Positions 51,704-61,321 are shown, counted from the stretch's first letter. The stretch is 64,000 nucleotides of DNA from Prevotella sp. (GCA_017402445.1 JAFPME010000009.1:60715-124714); one strand, 5' to 3'. Translations and numbers: made by a program. The notes: generated by a model from the letters alone, not told the origin.

Positions 51704-53086
51704 TCAGTCGCCGTAGCCGAACATCAGCGCATCGAAGAACTTGCGGCCCAGGCGGTCGCCGCCCTTATGGCCGATGTGGGTGTAGTCCTTGCTGGCCAAG
51801 CCCTGCTTCACCATGTTGCTCATGCCGTTCTTGCCGCCCATCGCGTCGAACATACTGAAGAAAGCCACATGCTGTTCCTGCGCCAGTTTCAGCTGGTTGC
51901 GCAGGATGACTTCGATGCCCTTGATGGTCTTCACGCCCGAGGCGGTGCGCTGGTCGCGGTCGGGAACGCCCACCACGAGGATGGAAGCCTGCGGATAGCA
52001 GCGCTTGAAGAGCTGGATCACCTTGCCCATCTCGCCGCGATAGTGCTCGCCATACTTCTCCGTGGTCTTCGGTCCGGCCACGTTCAGGCCGTAGTGAATG
52101 ATGATGAGGTCGTAGGGACGGACCTCGGCAAAGCTCTTCAGCGTCGATTCAGGAATGCCGAGCAGCGTCTTGCCCGAGCAGCCGCGCATGCTGAAGTTGT
52201 CGAGCACCACTCCTTTGTCGGTCTCGAGGGAGGCTCCGTAGAAGACGTCGCTGGCCGAAGCACCGCTCACCGACCACTTCACCTGGTTCATGAAGCCCTC
52301 GACCGAGGCGCACTGGACAGTGCCTTTGGCCTCGGGGCGGAACGTACGACCGTCGCCGCCGGGCTGCTCGCCCCTGATGGTCAGGCCGCCATTGGTCTTG
52401 AAGTAGAGCATGGCACGGTTCCAGGAGCCCACGTGCTTCTTCCATTTCGTGCCGTTCAGGGTGAGCGAGGCCGACCCGTTGACGGTGAAATAGCGCTGCG
52501 AAATGCCTTGCAGACGCGCTGCGAACGTGCGCTTCTCCATCACCGAATGCGACGTGAAGCCGCTGGTACGCACCTTCACCGTGGGACGGTTACTGTTGGT
52601 CGTCGTGCCGCAGTCCACCCATCCGGCTCCTGCCCCGCCGAAACGCTGCTGCAGCTGTTCGCGAAGCTCGCTCGTCATGATGTCCGACTCGACGAAGGAA
52701 TCGCCGAAATATGCCACGCGCACCGGGCGGTTCATGCTGCCCGACTGCTTCAGTGCCTTGTAGAAAGCCGACATGCCACCGGCTTTTCCGTTCGAGAAAT
52801 CCTGTATCGGGGTGAGCCCTTTGGGCACCGGACGGGTGCTCACAGGTGCGGGTTCGGGCTCCGCTGCAGGCTGGCCGGCCATCAGGGCGGAGCTGCTCAC
52901 CGGTGCTTCCTCTTCTTCTTCCTCCACGTCGTAGATGTCGATGACCTGCGGAACGACGTCGCTCAGCACGTCAACGGTCCTGAGTTCGGTGCCTGCGAGC
53001 GTGAGCTGAGGCATGAGGTGCATAAAAAGCAGCACTGCGACGACAATGCCTATCATCACAAATGTCTGTGCCGGTTTGTCTTTCAT
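51704..53086 (-). CDS. membrane-anchored SGNH/GDSL hydrolase, O-acylation partner
   Basis: A 460-residue protein: one N-terminal membrane anchor (about 9-28), an acidic and Pro-rich linker (EEEEEE then PEPAP), and a periplasmic SGNH domain. The catalytic serine is S130 in YFGDSFVESD. HYGLN supplies the oxyanion asparagine, and DYTHIGHKGG holds the Asp-x-x-His pair. An inserted carbohydrate-binding-like domain splits the hydrolase fold between about residues 190 and 300. With the adjacent MBOAT it should transfer acetyl or another acyl group to a polysaccharide. Minus-strand TAATTTTG at 53141-53148 is a likely promoter for the pair. Confidence 0.85.
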   Translation of the reverse strand: MKDKPAQTFVMIGIVVAVLLFMHLMPQLTLAGTELRTVDVLSDVVPQVIDIYDVEEEEEEAPVSSSALMAGQPAAEPEPAPVSTRPVPKGLTPIQDFSNGKAGGMSAFYKALKQSGSMNRPVRVAYFGDSFVESDIMTSELREQLQQRFGGAGAGWVDCGTTTNSNRPTVKVRTSGFTSHSVMEKRTFAARLQGISQRYFTVNGSASLTLNGTKWKKHVGSWNRAMLYFKTNGGLTIRGEQPGGDGRTFRPEAKGTVQCASVEGFMNQVKWSVSGASASDVFYGASLETDKGVVLDNFSMRGCSGKTLLGIPESTLKSFAEVRPYDLIIIHYGLNVAGPKTTEKYGEHYRGEMGKVIQLFKRCYPQASILVVGVPDRDQRTASGVKTIKGIEVILRNQLKLAQEQHVAFFSMFDAMGGKNGMSNMVKQGLASKDYTHIGHKGGDRLGRKFFDALMFGYGD

Positions 53087-53140
53087 GTCTTACCTTCTCT
53101 TGTTTTTGATTGAGATTGTATCTTTTTGTGATTGAAGGTG

Positions 53141-53148
53141 CAAAATTA
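53141..53148 (-). promoter_or_regulatory. -7 box of the SGNH-MBOAT promoter
   Basis: Minus-strand TAATTTTG, 54 bp before the ATG. The rest of the 365-bp gap 53087-53451 holds no gene I can see. Confidence 0.5.
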
Positions 53149-53384
53149 AGAAAAAACATTGAAACGCTGATGGCTTTTCGTCACTAAAATTGAATCGGTA
53201 CGAAGAATGTTGCTTTAAGTCAATATTTTGTGAAAATTAGCCGTCAGATGACACCTGATGGCGTTGCGGACGGCACGTTGCACTGTCTGCTTCGCAGAAG
53301 CAACGGGGCTCCGCTGTCCTGACTCCCGAGAGGCTGTTTTCGGGATTTTCGGACAAAGAAAGTGAAAAACTTAGGGATGCAGGC

Positions 53385-53413
53385 TTGTAAGTCGTGTTTT
53401 TTATGTAAATTTG
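53385..53413 (+). promoter_or_regulatory. promoter of the zinc-ribbon protein gene
   Basis: TTG (53385-53387), 18 bp, TAAATTTG (53406-53413), 38 bp before the ATG. Confidence 0.6.
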
Positions 53414-53451
53414 CAGCATAAAAAAAGAACGCTCAAAAAAACAGCAAGAAA

Positions 53452-53739
53452 ATGAAATACTCCATCACTTGCAGAAACTGTGGTGCGCGCAGCATGGTGG
53501 AAGCCAGCGGTCCGGGCGACATCATGTGCAAATGTCCGACATGTGGCAGTCTCATTCCCGTGCACATTCCGTCGGACAGTCCTTCGGAATCGTCGCACCA
53601 CCATCACAGTCATACCGAGCCGACACAAAGCGACCTGAACCGCCGTCTGATCTGGTTCTTTGCCGGTTCTTTCATCTTTATCGTGTCCGTTATCGGCGGT
53701 TTGTACATCTGTGCACAGTATGCAAAAACCATGATGTAA
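53452..53739 (+). CDS. small zinc-ribbon membrane protein
   Basis: A 95-residue protein with an N-terminal zinc ribbon (CRNCG at 8-12, CKCPTCG at 26-32). A His/Ser-rich linker (SHHHHSHTEP) follows, then one membrane helix (about 67-88). A cytoplasmic metal-binding head on a single anchor is a recurring small-protein design, and the function is unknown. The histidine cluster might bind metal. It has its own promoter. Its stop codon runs into the terminator of the convergent helicase gene. Confidence 0.8.
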   Translation: MKYSITCRNCGARSMVEASGPGDIMCKCPTCGSLIPVHIPSDSPSESSHHHHSHTEPTQSDLNRRLIWFFAGSFIFIVSVIGGLYICAQYAKTMM

Positions 53740-53772
53740 AAAAAGTTTGGCGTGACTCTCGTCAGACCAAAC
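53738..53772 (-). terminator. terminator for the helicase transcript
   Basis: Minus strand GTTTGG, a 16-nt partly paired centre, CCAAAC, then seven T. Confidence 0.75.
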
Positions 53773-53933
53773 AAAAAGTATAATTATATTATGAAACGAT
53801 GATATTCAATTTGATACATTTACCGATGCAAATATAGTCAAATATTTTTATTCGCACAAACAAATAAATTAAAAATCATCGTTTTTTAGTACAAAATACC
53901 GCCAAATTCTTATTATTTAAGAATTATTTTCAT

Positions 53934-55874
53934 TTAAATATCATCCTGAAGGCGTTCTATATATATGTAAAGTTTCTTGTAGAACGGATGACTGGCCAGC
54001 GTCAGACGGTTGCCGAGGATGATGAGTTTCATCCGGGCGCGGGTGATGGCCACGTTCATTCGGCGCAAATCGCGAAGGAATCCAATCTGACCTTCATCGT
54101 TGGCACGCACCAATGAGATGAGGATAACGTCGCGCTCCTGGCCCTGGAAGCCGTCAACGGTGTTCACCGAGATGAGGTGACGGAAGGGTTTGAAGAAGGC
54201 GCGCTTCTTGATGAGCTGCCGCAAATGCTGCACCTGGGCACGGTAGGGCGAAATGACACCGACGTCGATGCGCTCACCGAGGACACGTTCCTTACCGATT
54301 TTCTCGTAGTAACGCTCCAGAACGGCCAGCGTCAGCTCGGCTTCGGTCTTGTTGATACGCCCGAACGACTCGCCGACAAACTCTTCGCGGGCGTCGATGT
54401 CGGACGTGTCGATCCACTCGATGGGGTCGTCGTAGTCAAGAATCCCGCGGTATTTCACCTCGGGTGCGCTCTCCACACGCCCGCCATAGAAGTAGTCGGA
54501 AGAGAAACGCATGATTTCCTCGTTCATTCTGTACTGCACACGCAGCAACGAAACGGCTTCCGGATGAGTTTCCACGATGCGTTCCATCAGCGTTTTGCCC
54601 AGTCCGCCGTGCAGGGCGGCAAGACTCTTCACCGTGGGCGGCAGCTGACAGTGGTCGCCGGCGAGCACCACGCGGTTCACTTTGCGCATGGGAATCCAGC
54701 AGGCTGCCTCAAGTGCCTGCGCAGCCTCGTCGATGAACAGCGTGGCGAACTTCATTCCCTGCAGCAACCGGTTCGCACTTCCCACCAAGGTGCAGGCAAT
54801 AACGCGCGCTTCGCCGAAGAGTTCCTGGTTGATGCGTATCTCTATTTCGGTGGCACGGCTCTTCAGTCGTTCTATTTTCTGGTGGTATTTCTCGTCACCA
54901 CGGCGCCGGTGCTGCCTGATTTCACGTATGGTCTTGCGGATGGCCCACAGTGCCGGATAGTCGGGATGGGCCTCGAAGCGGCGCTCGTAAGTGAAGCTGA
55001 GCATCTTATCGTTTACGCGAGTCGGATTACCGATGCGCAAAACAGGAATGCCGCGGTCCACCAGACGCTCGCTGATCCAGTCGACTGCCATGTTACTCTG
55101 CGCACAGACCAGCACCTGATTCTCGCGCATGAGTGTCTCGCGGATGGCTTCCACGAGGGTAGTTGTCTTTCCCGTGCCGGGCGGACCGTGCACAACCATC
55201 ACGTCCTTGGCGCGCAACACCTCGTTGACAGCCTGCTCTTGCGTAGCGTTCAGATAGGGGAACCGCAGCGGACTGAACGTGAAGTGCTCGGTCTTGATGC
55301 TCTTCGTATAGAACAAATCGCGCAGATGGGCCAGCCGATTGTTCTTTGCACGCATCACGCGATCGAGCGCATCGAACATCATTTTGTAGGATGTCTCGTC
55401 GAACGACAGCTGAACGCCGACGGGTTCCGTGCTGTTGAGCACTTCACCTACGGGTGCCGAGTCGGCAACGACGACCACCATGCGGTCGCCGTCCACGTAG
55501 CTCACCGTCCCGGTCAACTGCATCAGGATGGACGTCTGAGTCTTCGGAGTGACCGTCGTACCCATGTTCCGGCCGTTTTTGCCTGCCGTCGGTTCACTCT
55601 TCAGCCTGAAGAACATCACAGGTCGGCCGAACTCAAAGTTGTGTTCTATCTCTTCGTCGCCCGTACGGTGCACTTCTATGCACAGCTGGTTGAGGCTGTT
55701 CCAGTAGCTGCGGCCCGGTTTGACGGGGTACCACGCGTCGCCCCGTTTCACTTTCCGCTGTAATCCCATCTGCTCTGTGAGCTGTCTGAATGCTTCTTTC
55801 TCTGCGTTGTACTCTATTTCGAGCAGCATCTTCTGCTGCAACAGACTCTGTATGGGTGAATTTGTGATAGCCAT
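53934..55874 (-). CDS. SF1B DNA/RNA helicase, UPF1/SMBP2 type
   Basis: A 646-residue superfamily 1 helicase. An OB-like N-terminal region (1-200) is followed by motif I GPPGTGKTT (230-238), motif Ia CAQSNMAVD, motif II FIDEAAQA, motif III LAGDHCQLPPT, and motifs V-VI TVDGFQGQERDVILISLVR and VAITRARMKLII. The glutamine in the DEAA region and the QGxE motif place it with Upf1-like enzymes acting 5' to 3' on RNA or DNA. ATG 55874 is used; the longer open frame overlaps the upstream gene. It is probably expressed with the glycosyltransferase gene 73 bp upstream, though the functions look unrelated. Confidence 0.9.
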   Translation of the reverse strand: MAITNSPIQSLLQQKMLLEIEYNAEKEAFRQLTEQMGLQRKVKRGDAWYPVKPGRSYWNSLNQLCIEVHRTGDEEIEHNFEFGRPVMFFRLKSEPTAGKNGRNMGTTVTPKTQTSILMQLTGTVSYVDGDRMVVVVADSAPVGEVLNSTEPVGVQLSFDETSYKMMFDALDRVMRAKNNRLAHLRDLFYTKSIKTEHFTFSPLRFPYLNATQEQAVNEVLRAKDVMVVHGPPGTGKTTTLVEAIRETLMRENQVLVCAQSNMAVDWISERLVDRGIPVLRIGNPTRVNDKMLSFTYERRFEAHPDYPALWAIRKTIREIRQHRRRGDEKYHQKIERLKSRATEIEIRINQELFGEARVIACTLVGSANRLLQGMKFATLFIDEAAQALEAACWIPMRKVNRVVLAGDHCQLPPTVKSLAALHGGLGKTLMERIVETHPEAVSLLRVQYRMNEEIMRFSSDYFYGGRVESAPEVKYRGILDYDDPIEWIDTSDIDAREEFVGESFGRINKTEAELTLAVLERYYEKIGKERVLGERIDVGVISPYRAQVQHLRQLIKKRAFFKPFRHLISVNTVDGFQGQERDVILISLVRANDEGQIGFLRDLRRMNVAITRARMKLIILGNRLTLASHPFYKKLYIYIERLQDDI

Positions 55875-55947
55875 GGTTTGTTGATTAGCGTCTGAAAAAT
55901 GCCTGTTTCCTCCTCCATCTGCGGTCAGCGGGAGCCGGAACGAATCA

Positions 55948-56967
55948 TCAGGCGTACTTATGGCGGCCCAGCCACCGGTCGATCCGCTTGCCGAAAGCTT
56001 TTCCGATGTTGCTGAAGTTGCCATGCTTCAGGTTCAGCCACAGCTCTTCCACGGAGCGTCCCACCTTGATCCAAGGATGCCCCCAGGCATTTACCTTGTA
56101 GAGTCGCTCCTTGAAAGCCACGTGATCGATGACATGTTCCGGGTGATTCAGCGGGAACTGCAGTTCGTGGCGCTTCATCGTGAAGATGCGTCGGTAGGCC
56201 CGCGGCGTGGTGTGTATGCTTCCTGTGAAATGGGTGGAGTCGTCTGTCAGCCCTCTATTATTAATAAGGTTATACTTCGGCACGATGGCCAGCCCGTTGT
56301 TCAGCATCATGCTGGCCCAAAAGATGCTCTCGTAGTACTCCTTTCCGGCGGCGCGGTGGTCGTAGAGCATCCGGATGAAGTCGGAGTTCTGCTTGCGCTG
56401 GTGGACGAGCGTGCGCAGCTGGCGCATGGTCTGCTCGTTGTCGAGGAAGGAATAGCTGCCGTCCCACGTGTCGAGCACGCGTCTCCACGAGGCCCAGCCC
56501 CAAATGAGACACGTCTGCGCAAAGAAATAGTCCTCCTTAACGTCTTTTGTCACCTCGTCGGTGTTGAAACCGGAAATCATCCACACGCGTTCGTCGTCGG
56601 CATAGCGGTCGAGCAGTTCCTTGCAGAAGGGGAAAAAGGACTGCGAGGGCACGTCGTCGTCCTCGAGGACGATGCAGCGGTCCACGATGGAGAAGGCCCA
56701 CTTCTGCGACAGATACTCCGAAGGATCGCAGCCACGGTTGCGCTCCTGGTAGTTACGATGGACGTCGCACTCCCAGTCGATGTCGTCCACCACCTGCCGA
56801 CAGGCTTCGATGCCGGGCATGTCACGCTCTCCGCGGGGTCCGTCCTGATAGAGAAACAGCTTCGTCGGTCGTGCTTTCTTCACTTCGTCGAACACTTCCT
56901 TGAGGTGATCGGGGCGGTTGAAGAACAGAATCAGCACGGCGACGTCAATCTTCGCAGGGTGTTTCAT
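55948..56967 (-). CDS. glycosyltransferase, GT-A fold
   Basis: A 339-residue nucleotide-sugar glycosyltransferase. The N-terminal strand is VAVLILFFNRPDHLKEVF, and the DxD-type metal motif is VLEDDDVPS (about 100). WGWASWRRVLDTWDG and a later EYYESIFWASMMLNNG match the Bacteroidetes family of GT-A enzymes that add sugars to surface glycans. Sugar and acceptor are unknown. The flippase gene lies 114 bp upstream on the same strand, so both belong to the polysaccharide region. A GTG-free start at ATG 56967 is unambiguous. Confidence 0.82.
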   Translation of the reverse strand: MKHPAKIDVAVLILFFNRPDHLKEVFDEVKKARPTKLFLYQDGPRGERDMPGIEACRQVVDDIDWECDVHRNYQERNRGCDPSEYLSQKWAFSIVDRCIVLEDDDVPSQSFFPFCKELLDRYADDERVWMISGFNTDEVTKDVKEDYFFAQTCLIWGWASWRRVLDTWDGSYSFLDNEQTMRQLRTLVHQRKQNSDFIRMLYDHRAAGKEYYESIFWASMMLNNGLAIVPKYNLINNRGLTDDSTHFTGSIHTTPRAYRRIFTMKRHELQFPLNHPEHVIDHVAFKERLYKVNAWGHPWIKVGRSVEELWLNLKHGNFSNIGKAFGKRIDRWLGRHKYA

Positions 56968-57081
56968 GGTTTTCTTCTTTTTCTATTCACAGGGCAAATG
57001 TACATAAAAAATCTTGATTTATGCGTCGGAAAGAGAAAGAAATTCATCTTTCGCCAGGTCAAAGGAACGAAAAACAGCCCG

Positions 57082-58518
57082 TCAGCCTGTCTTCTTCCGG
57101 AGGAAACCGAGTGCTTCATCAAGAATCTTCGCGTGGGCCAGCTTCATAACAGCCACGTAGACGACGGCTGCCATCGCTATTCGGGCACCCAGCAACAGCC
57201 ACAGATTCCCGATACCACGCGTGGCATAGTAAGTGACAAGCATCGTCGCACCGGCGCTAAGGGCAAAGGGCAGGATGTCGGCCAGCAGCATCGGCAGCGA
57301 ATAACCCGTCAGCCGCCATACGAAGAAATGCCACACAAACAGCCAAGCCACGTTCAGCACCGTGAAGGCCACGACCATCTGCCGCACGCCGAAGGCCGTC
57401 AGCGACAGCATCAGGGCGATTTCACACAATCCGAGTGCCAGCGTGCACCACATGTAGATGTCGGAACGCCCCTTGCTGATGATGAGATTCGACATCAACG
57501 TGCACAGCGGCATGACGGCACCGCACAGGCACAGCACCTGCAGATAGCCAGCACTGGTGAGCCACCGGTCCGTGATGGCGAGCACGATGAACTCCTTAGC
57601 CACGAGCGAAAAGCCAAACAACAGCGGGAACGAGACGAAGGCTGCGAAGCGGATGAGCTTGCGCAGGGCCCGCAGCTGGCGCTGGCTGTCGTCTTTCAGG
57701 TCCACAAAGATGGGCTGAGCCACGGTCTGAACCATGCCTTGCAGCGTGTAGCTGCCCTTGTAGTTCCACTGATAGGCCTGGTTGTAGTAGCCGGTTTCGC
57801 GTGCCGAATAGTAGCGGCCGAGGATGATGTTCAGTATGTTGTTATTCACTTGCGTGAGGATGGCCGATGCCATGATTTTGCAACTGAAGCGGAACATGCG
57901 CCTGACGGGGCCGCTGTCCCAGCTCAGCGTGGGCCGCCACGGAGAGTAGTGCCACAGCATGAGCGTGTTGGTCAGGATGTAGACAAGGGTCTGCGTGGCA
58001 ATGGACCAGTAGGCAAAACCGCGCCATGCCATCACGATGCCCACGACGTTCGACACGACAATGGCCGTCATGCCGCTCTTGGCCTGCTGCTTGGTGCGCA
58101 GGTTCTTGAACAGCCAGGCCGACTGTGCCAGACCGAAGCTGGAGAACACGAAGCCCAGGAACAGGTAGCGGCACAGCGCCACGAGCTCGGGCCGGTGGTA
58201 ATAGTCGGCGATGAGCGGCGCACAGCAGAAGAGAACGACGTAGATGCAGGCCGAAACGACGATGTTGAACCAGAAGACACTGTTGTAGTCGTTGGCCGTC
58301 GGCTGCTTCAGATTGGTCAGCGCCGTCTTGAAACCGCTGCTCTGCAGCTCGGTGGCCACGACCGAGAAGATGGTGATCATGGCCACCAGCCCGAAGTCGC
58401 CGGGCGACAGCAGCCGTCCCAGTATGATGCCCGTGAGCAGTCCGATGAGCTGCTGCACGCCATTGTTCATTCCGCCCCAGAAGAGCCCCCGGGCCGTTTT
58501 CTCCTTCAGTGTTTCCAT
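57082..58518 (-). CDS. polysaccharide flippase (WzxC/MOP superfamily)
   Basis: A 478-residue membrane protein with about 14 helices, of the MOP superfamily in the WzxC-like branch. Its start (METLKEKTARGLFWGGMNN) and LLTGIILGRLLSPGDFGLVAM are typical of that branch. It should flip lipid-linked oligosaccharides across the inner membrane. It stands divergent from the GT4 gene at 58693, sharing a 174-bp gap, and is followed by a glycosyltransferase. No Wzy polymerase is apparent in the window. ATG 58518 was chosen as the family start. Confidence 0.88.
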   Translation of the reverse strand: METLKEKTARGLFWGGMNNGVQQLIGLLTGIILGRLLSPGDFGLVAMITIFSVVATELQSSGFKTALTNLKQPTANDYNSVFWFNIVVSACIYVVLFCCAPLIADYYHRPELVALCRYLFLGFVFSSFGLAQSAWLFKNLRTKQQAKSGMTAIVVSNVVGIVMAWRGFAYWSIATQTLVYILTNTLMLWHYSPWRPTLSWDSGPVRRMFRFSCKIMASAILTQVNNNILNIILGRYYSARETGYYNQAYQWNYKGSYTLQGMVQTVAQPIFVDLKDDSQRQLRALRKLIRFAAFVSFPLLFGFSLVAKEFIVLAITDRWLTSAGYLQVLCLCGAVMPLCTLMSNLIISKGRSDIYMWCTLALGLCEIALMLSLTAFGVRQMVVAFTVLNVAWLFVWHFFVWRLTGYSLPMLLADILPFALSAGATMLVTYYATRGIGNLWLLLGARIAMAAVVYVAVMKLAHAKILDEALGFLRKKTG

Positions 58519-58622
58519 CGTAAGTATGTGCAAAATTAGTGTTTATGGTTCAATAAACAAAAAAAAACGCCGAATTTGTTTCATTTTGCTCGCCGTTTCG
58601 CTGACAGCAACGTTTTTATTCG

Positions 58623-58630
58623 TACCTTTG
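58623..58630 (+). promoter_or_regulatory. -7 box of the glycosyltransferase operon
   Basis: TACCTTTG, 62 bp before the ATG at 58693. -33 element not clear. Confidence 0.5.
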
Positions 58631-58692
58631 CATTGCAGAACCTGCACTCCGCAGGCGGAGCGAAGGCTCCATTCACTAAAAAAGACAAGACC

Positions 58693-59967
58693 ATGCGCAT
58701 ACTCATAGTGAACACGAGCGAGAAGACGGGAGGCGCAGCCGTAGCGGCCAACCGGCTGATGGACGCGCTGAACAACAACGGCGAGAAAGCGCACATGCTG
58801 GTGCGCGACAAGCAGACCGACAGCCTCACCGTGGTGGGACTGCCGCAGAACTGGCGCCGACAGTGGCATTTCCTTTGGGAGCGGCTGTGCATCTACGTCC
58901 GGATGCGGTGCTCGCGCAAGCACCTTTTTGAAGTGGACATTGCCAACGCAGGCACGGACATCACGCGGACGAAAGAGTTCCGACAGGCCGACGTGGTCCA
59001 TCTGCACTGGATCAACCAGGGCATGCTCTCGCTGAAAGGCATACGCCGCATACTCGAAAGCGGAAAGCCCGTCGTCTGGACCATGCACGACCTCTGGCCG
59101 GCCACCGCCATCTGCCACTACGCCCGCGGCTGCCAGCAGTACCGCAGCAGCTGCCACCACTGTCCGCTGCTGCCCGGCGGCGGCTCGAAGCGCGACCTGT
59201 CGGCCACCGTCTGGAGCCGGAAGGCAGCCATGCTGCGCGCAGGCAACATCTTCTTCGTGGCCTGCAGCCGGTGGCTCGAGGGCGAAGCCAAGAAGAGCGC
59301 ACTGCTGAAGGGAATGCCCATCACGAGCATCCCCAACGCCATCGACACCCGCATCTTCCACCCGAAGGACAAGGCCGAGGCGCGCCGAAGCGTCGGACTG
59401 CCCGAGCAGGGGCGCATCATCCTCTTCGTGTCGCAGCGCGTCACCGACGAGCGCAAGGGCATCGGCTACCTCATCGACGCCGTCGGCCACCTTGCGGAGC
59501 GCTGTCCCGAGCTGAAGAGCGACACGTCCATCGCCATTCTGGGCGGACATGCCGAGGAAGTGGCCCACCAGCTGGCCCTGCCCGTGCACCCCTTGGGCTA
59601 CGTCAGCGACGAGCCGACCATCGTCAACGTCTACAACGCGGCCGACGTCTTCGTGACTCCGTCGCTCGAAGACAACCTTCCGAACACCATCATGGAGGCC
59701 ATGGCCTGCGGAGTGCCCTGCGTGGGCTTCCGCGTAGGCGGCATTCCCGAGATGATCGACCACCGACGCAACGGCTACGTGGCCGAATTCCGAAACAGCA
59801 ACGACCTTGCCGACGGCATGCAATGGGTGCTCAGCGGGGCCGACCGCAGCGAACTGAGCCGCCAAGCCCTGCGCAAGGTGTCGCAGAACTACTCGCAGAC
59901 AAGCGTCGCCCTGCGCTATGTCGAAGTGTACCAACAGGCCATCGTGCAGAAACAATTCAAGCTATGA
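58693..59967 (+). CDS. glycosyltransferase family 4
   Basis: A 424-residue GT-B enzyme resembling WcaC-like transferases. The N-terminal Rossmann half starts with RILIVNTSEKTGGAAVAANR and includes VHLHWINQGMLS and VVWTMHDLWPATAICHY, with a Cys-rich loop (CQQYRSSCHHCPLL). The donor-binding half has FVSQRVTDERKGIGYL and the EX7E-type motif SLEDNLPNTIMEAMACGVP, then FRVGGIPEMI. It likely extends a surface polysaccharide. It leads a three-gene operon with 4-bp ATGA overlaps. Confidence 0.9.
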   Translation: MRILIVNTSEKTGGAAVAANRLMDALNNNGEKAHMLVRDKQTDSLTVVGLPQNWRRQWHFLWERLCIYVRMRCSRKHLFEVDIANAGTDITRTKEFRQADVVHLHWINQGMLSLKGIRRILESGKPVVWTMHDLWPATAICHYARGCQQYRSSCHHCPLLPGGGSKRDLSATVWSRKAAMLRAGNIFFVACSRWLEGEAKKSALLKGMPITSIPNAIDTRIFHPKDKAEARRSVGLPEQGRIILFVSQRVTDERKGIGYLIDAVGHLAERCPELKSDTSIAILGGHAEEVAHQLALPVHPLGYVSDEPTIVNVYNAADVFVTPSLEDNLPNTIMEAMACGVPCVGFRVGGIPEMIDHRRNGYVAEFRNSNDLADGMQWVLSGADRSELSRQALRKVSQNYSQTSVALRYVEVYQQAIVQKQFKL

Positions 59968-60542
59968 ACCCATACACACAGGCAATCATCCTCTCGGCAT
60001 CCACCGTGCGCATGCTGCCACACATCGGCCTCTACCTGCTGAAACGCCGACAGATAGACGCCGACCTCGAGAAATACTCGCCCGACGGGCGCGGACTGCG
60101 CGCCTTCATCAAGGTGGCCACGCGCCAACGAGTCTTCCGCAACCTCTTCTATTACCGCATGGGCGAGTACGTTTCGGTGTTCATCAAGTGGATGCTGCCG
60201 CCGGAACGGACACTGAACATCTGGTGCCCGCACATCGGAGAGGGCTGCCACTTCGAGCACAACTACGCCACCTACCTCAACGCCGAGCGCATAGGCAACA
60301 ACTTCTACTGCCTGCAGCTCGTCACCCTGGGCAACGACGCGCAGGGACGGCGGCCCACCATCGGCGACAACGTGAGCATCTACACCGGAGCCACTGTCTT
60401 CGGCGGCATCACCATCGGCAACGATGTGGTCATCGGAGCGGGCGCCGTGGTGCGCCGAAGCGTCCCCGACCACTGCACCGTCGTGGGCAACCCGGCGCGC
60501 ATCGTGCGCAAAGACGGACAGAAAACAGACATCAAGCTATGA
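59964..60542 (+). CDS. hexapeptide-repeat (LbetaH) acyltransferase
   Basis: A 192-residue left-handed beta-helix acyltransferase, close to serine acetyltransferases and polysaccharide acetyltransferases. Hexapeptide turns begin near NIWCPHIGEGCHFEHN and continue through RPTIGDNVSIYTGATVFGG, ITIGNDVVIGAGAVVRRSV and VVGNPARIV. The N-terminal helical region is as in CysE-like proteins. In this setting it is more likely to acetylate a sugar or a polysaccharide precursor. Start and stop overlap both neighbours by 4 bp. It is read in a different frame from the flanking glycosyltransferases. Confidence 0.9.
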   Translation: MNPYTQAIILSASTVRMLPHIGLYLLKRRQIDADLEKYSPDGRGLRAFIKVATRQRVFRNLFYYRMGEYVSVFIKWMLPPERTLNIWCPHIGEGCHFEHNYATYLNAERIGNNFYCLQLVTLGNDAQGRRPTIGDNVSIYTGATVFGGITIGNDVVIGAGAVVRRSVPDHCTVVGNPARIVRKDGQKTDIKL

Positions 60543-61321
60543 CCAAGATAACCATCGTCACCATCACCTACAACGCGGCCGACGTGCTGGAACGCACGCT
60601 GGAGAGCGCCATCGCGCAGACACACCGCGACGTGGAGCACATCATCGTCGACGGAGCCTCCACCGACCAGACACTCACACTGGCCTTCGGCTACAAGCAA
60701 CGCTCCGACCAACAGAACAACGGGCACACGGTCAGCATCGTATCAGAGCCCGACCACGGCATCTACGACGCCATGAACAAGGGCCTGAAGCTGGCAACAG
60801 GCGACTACATCGTGTTCATGAACGCAGGCGACTGCTTCCACTGCGACGACACGCTCGCCGTCGTCGCTGCGCAGGCCGAAGCCGAACCGCGGCCGGCCGT
60901 CGTCTACGGAGACACCGACGTCGTAGGCAACGACGGACAGTTCCTCTACCACCGACGGCTCTCGCCGCCCGAACACCTCACGTGGCGCTCCTTCCGACAG
61001 GGCATGCTCGTCTGCCATCAGGCCTTCTACGCCCGCACCGACATCGCCAAGACCGTGGACTACGACCTGCGCTACCGCTTCTCGGCCGACGTGGACTGGT
61101 GCATCCGCGTGATGAAGGAGGCCGAACGCAGGCAGCTCCCACTGGCCAACACCCGGCAGACCGTGGCCCACTACCTGGAAGAAGGGCAGACCACGCGCAA
61201 CCACAAGGCGTCGCTGCGCGAACGCTTCGACGTGATGCGGCGGCACTACGGCCTGCTCACCACGCTCGCCATGCACGCCTGGTTCGTCGTGCGCAACCTG
61301 AAACCGTCGCAGCAGCACTGA
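60539..61321 (+). CDS. glycosyltransferase family 2
   Basis: A 260-residue GT-A glycosyltransferase, WcaA-like. KITIVTITYNAADVLERTLESA is the first strand region, HIIVDGASTDQT and DHGIYDAMNKGLKLATGDYI follow, and the acidic pair VFMNAGDC serves as the metal motif. RFSADVDWCIRVMKEAE is the catalytic base region. It would add one sugar to a growing repeat unit. The ATG overlaps the previous stop, making this the last gene of the three-gene operon. GC content is clearly higher here than in the region after 62.6 kb. Confidence 0.9.
   Translation: MTKITIVTITYNAADVLERTLESAIAQTHRDVEHIIVDGASTDQTLTLAFGYKQRSDQQNNGHTVSIVSEPDHGIYDAMNKGLKLATGDYIVFMNAGDCFHCDDTLAVVAAQAEAEPRPAVVYGDTDVVGNDGQFLYHRRLSPPEHLTWRSFRQGMLVCHQAFYARTDIAKTVDYDLRYRFSADVDWCIRVMKEAERRQLPLANTRQTVAHYLEEGQTTRNHKASLRERFDVMRRHYGLLTTLAMHAWFVVRNLKPSQQH

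Noticed and set aside
51575-53113. A 512-codon open frame on the plus strand
   Set aside because: Antisense to the SGNH hydrolase, which has a full catalytic triad. No RBS or promoter precedes it.
55960-58539. An 859-codon open frame on the plus strand
   Set aside because: It is the mirror of the glycosyltransferase and flippase genes and even crosses their intergenic gap. Composition is low in hydrophobic segments and no motif is visible.
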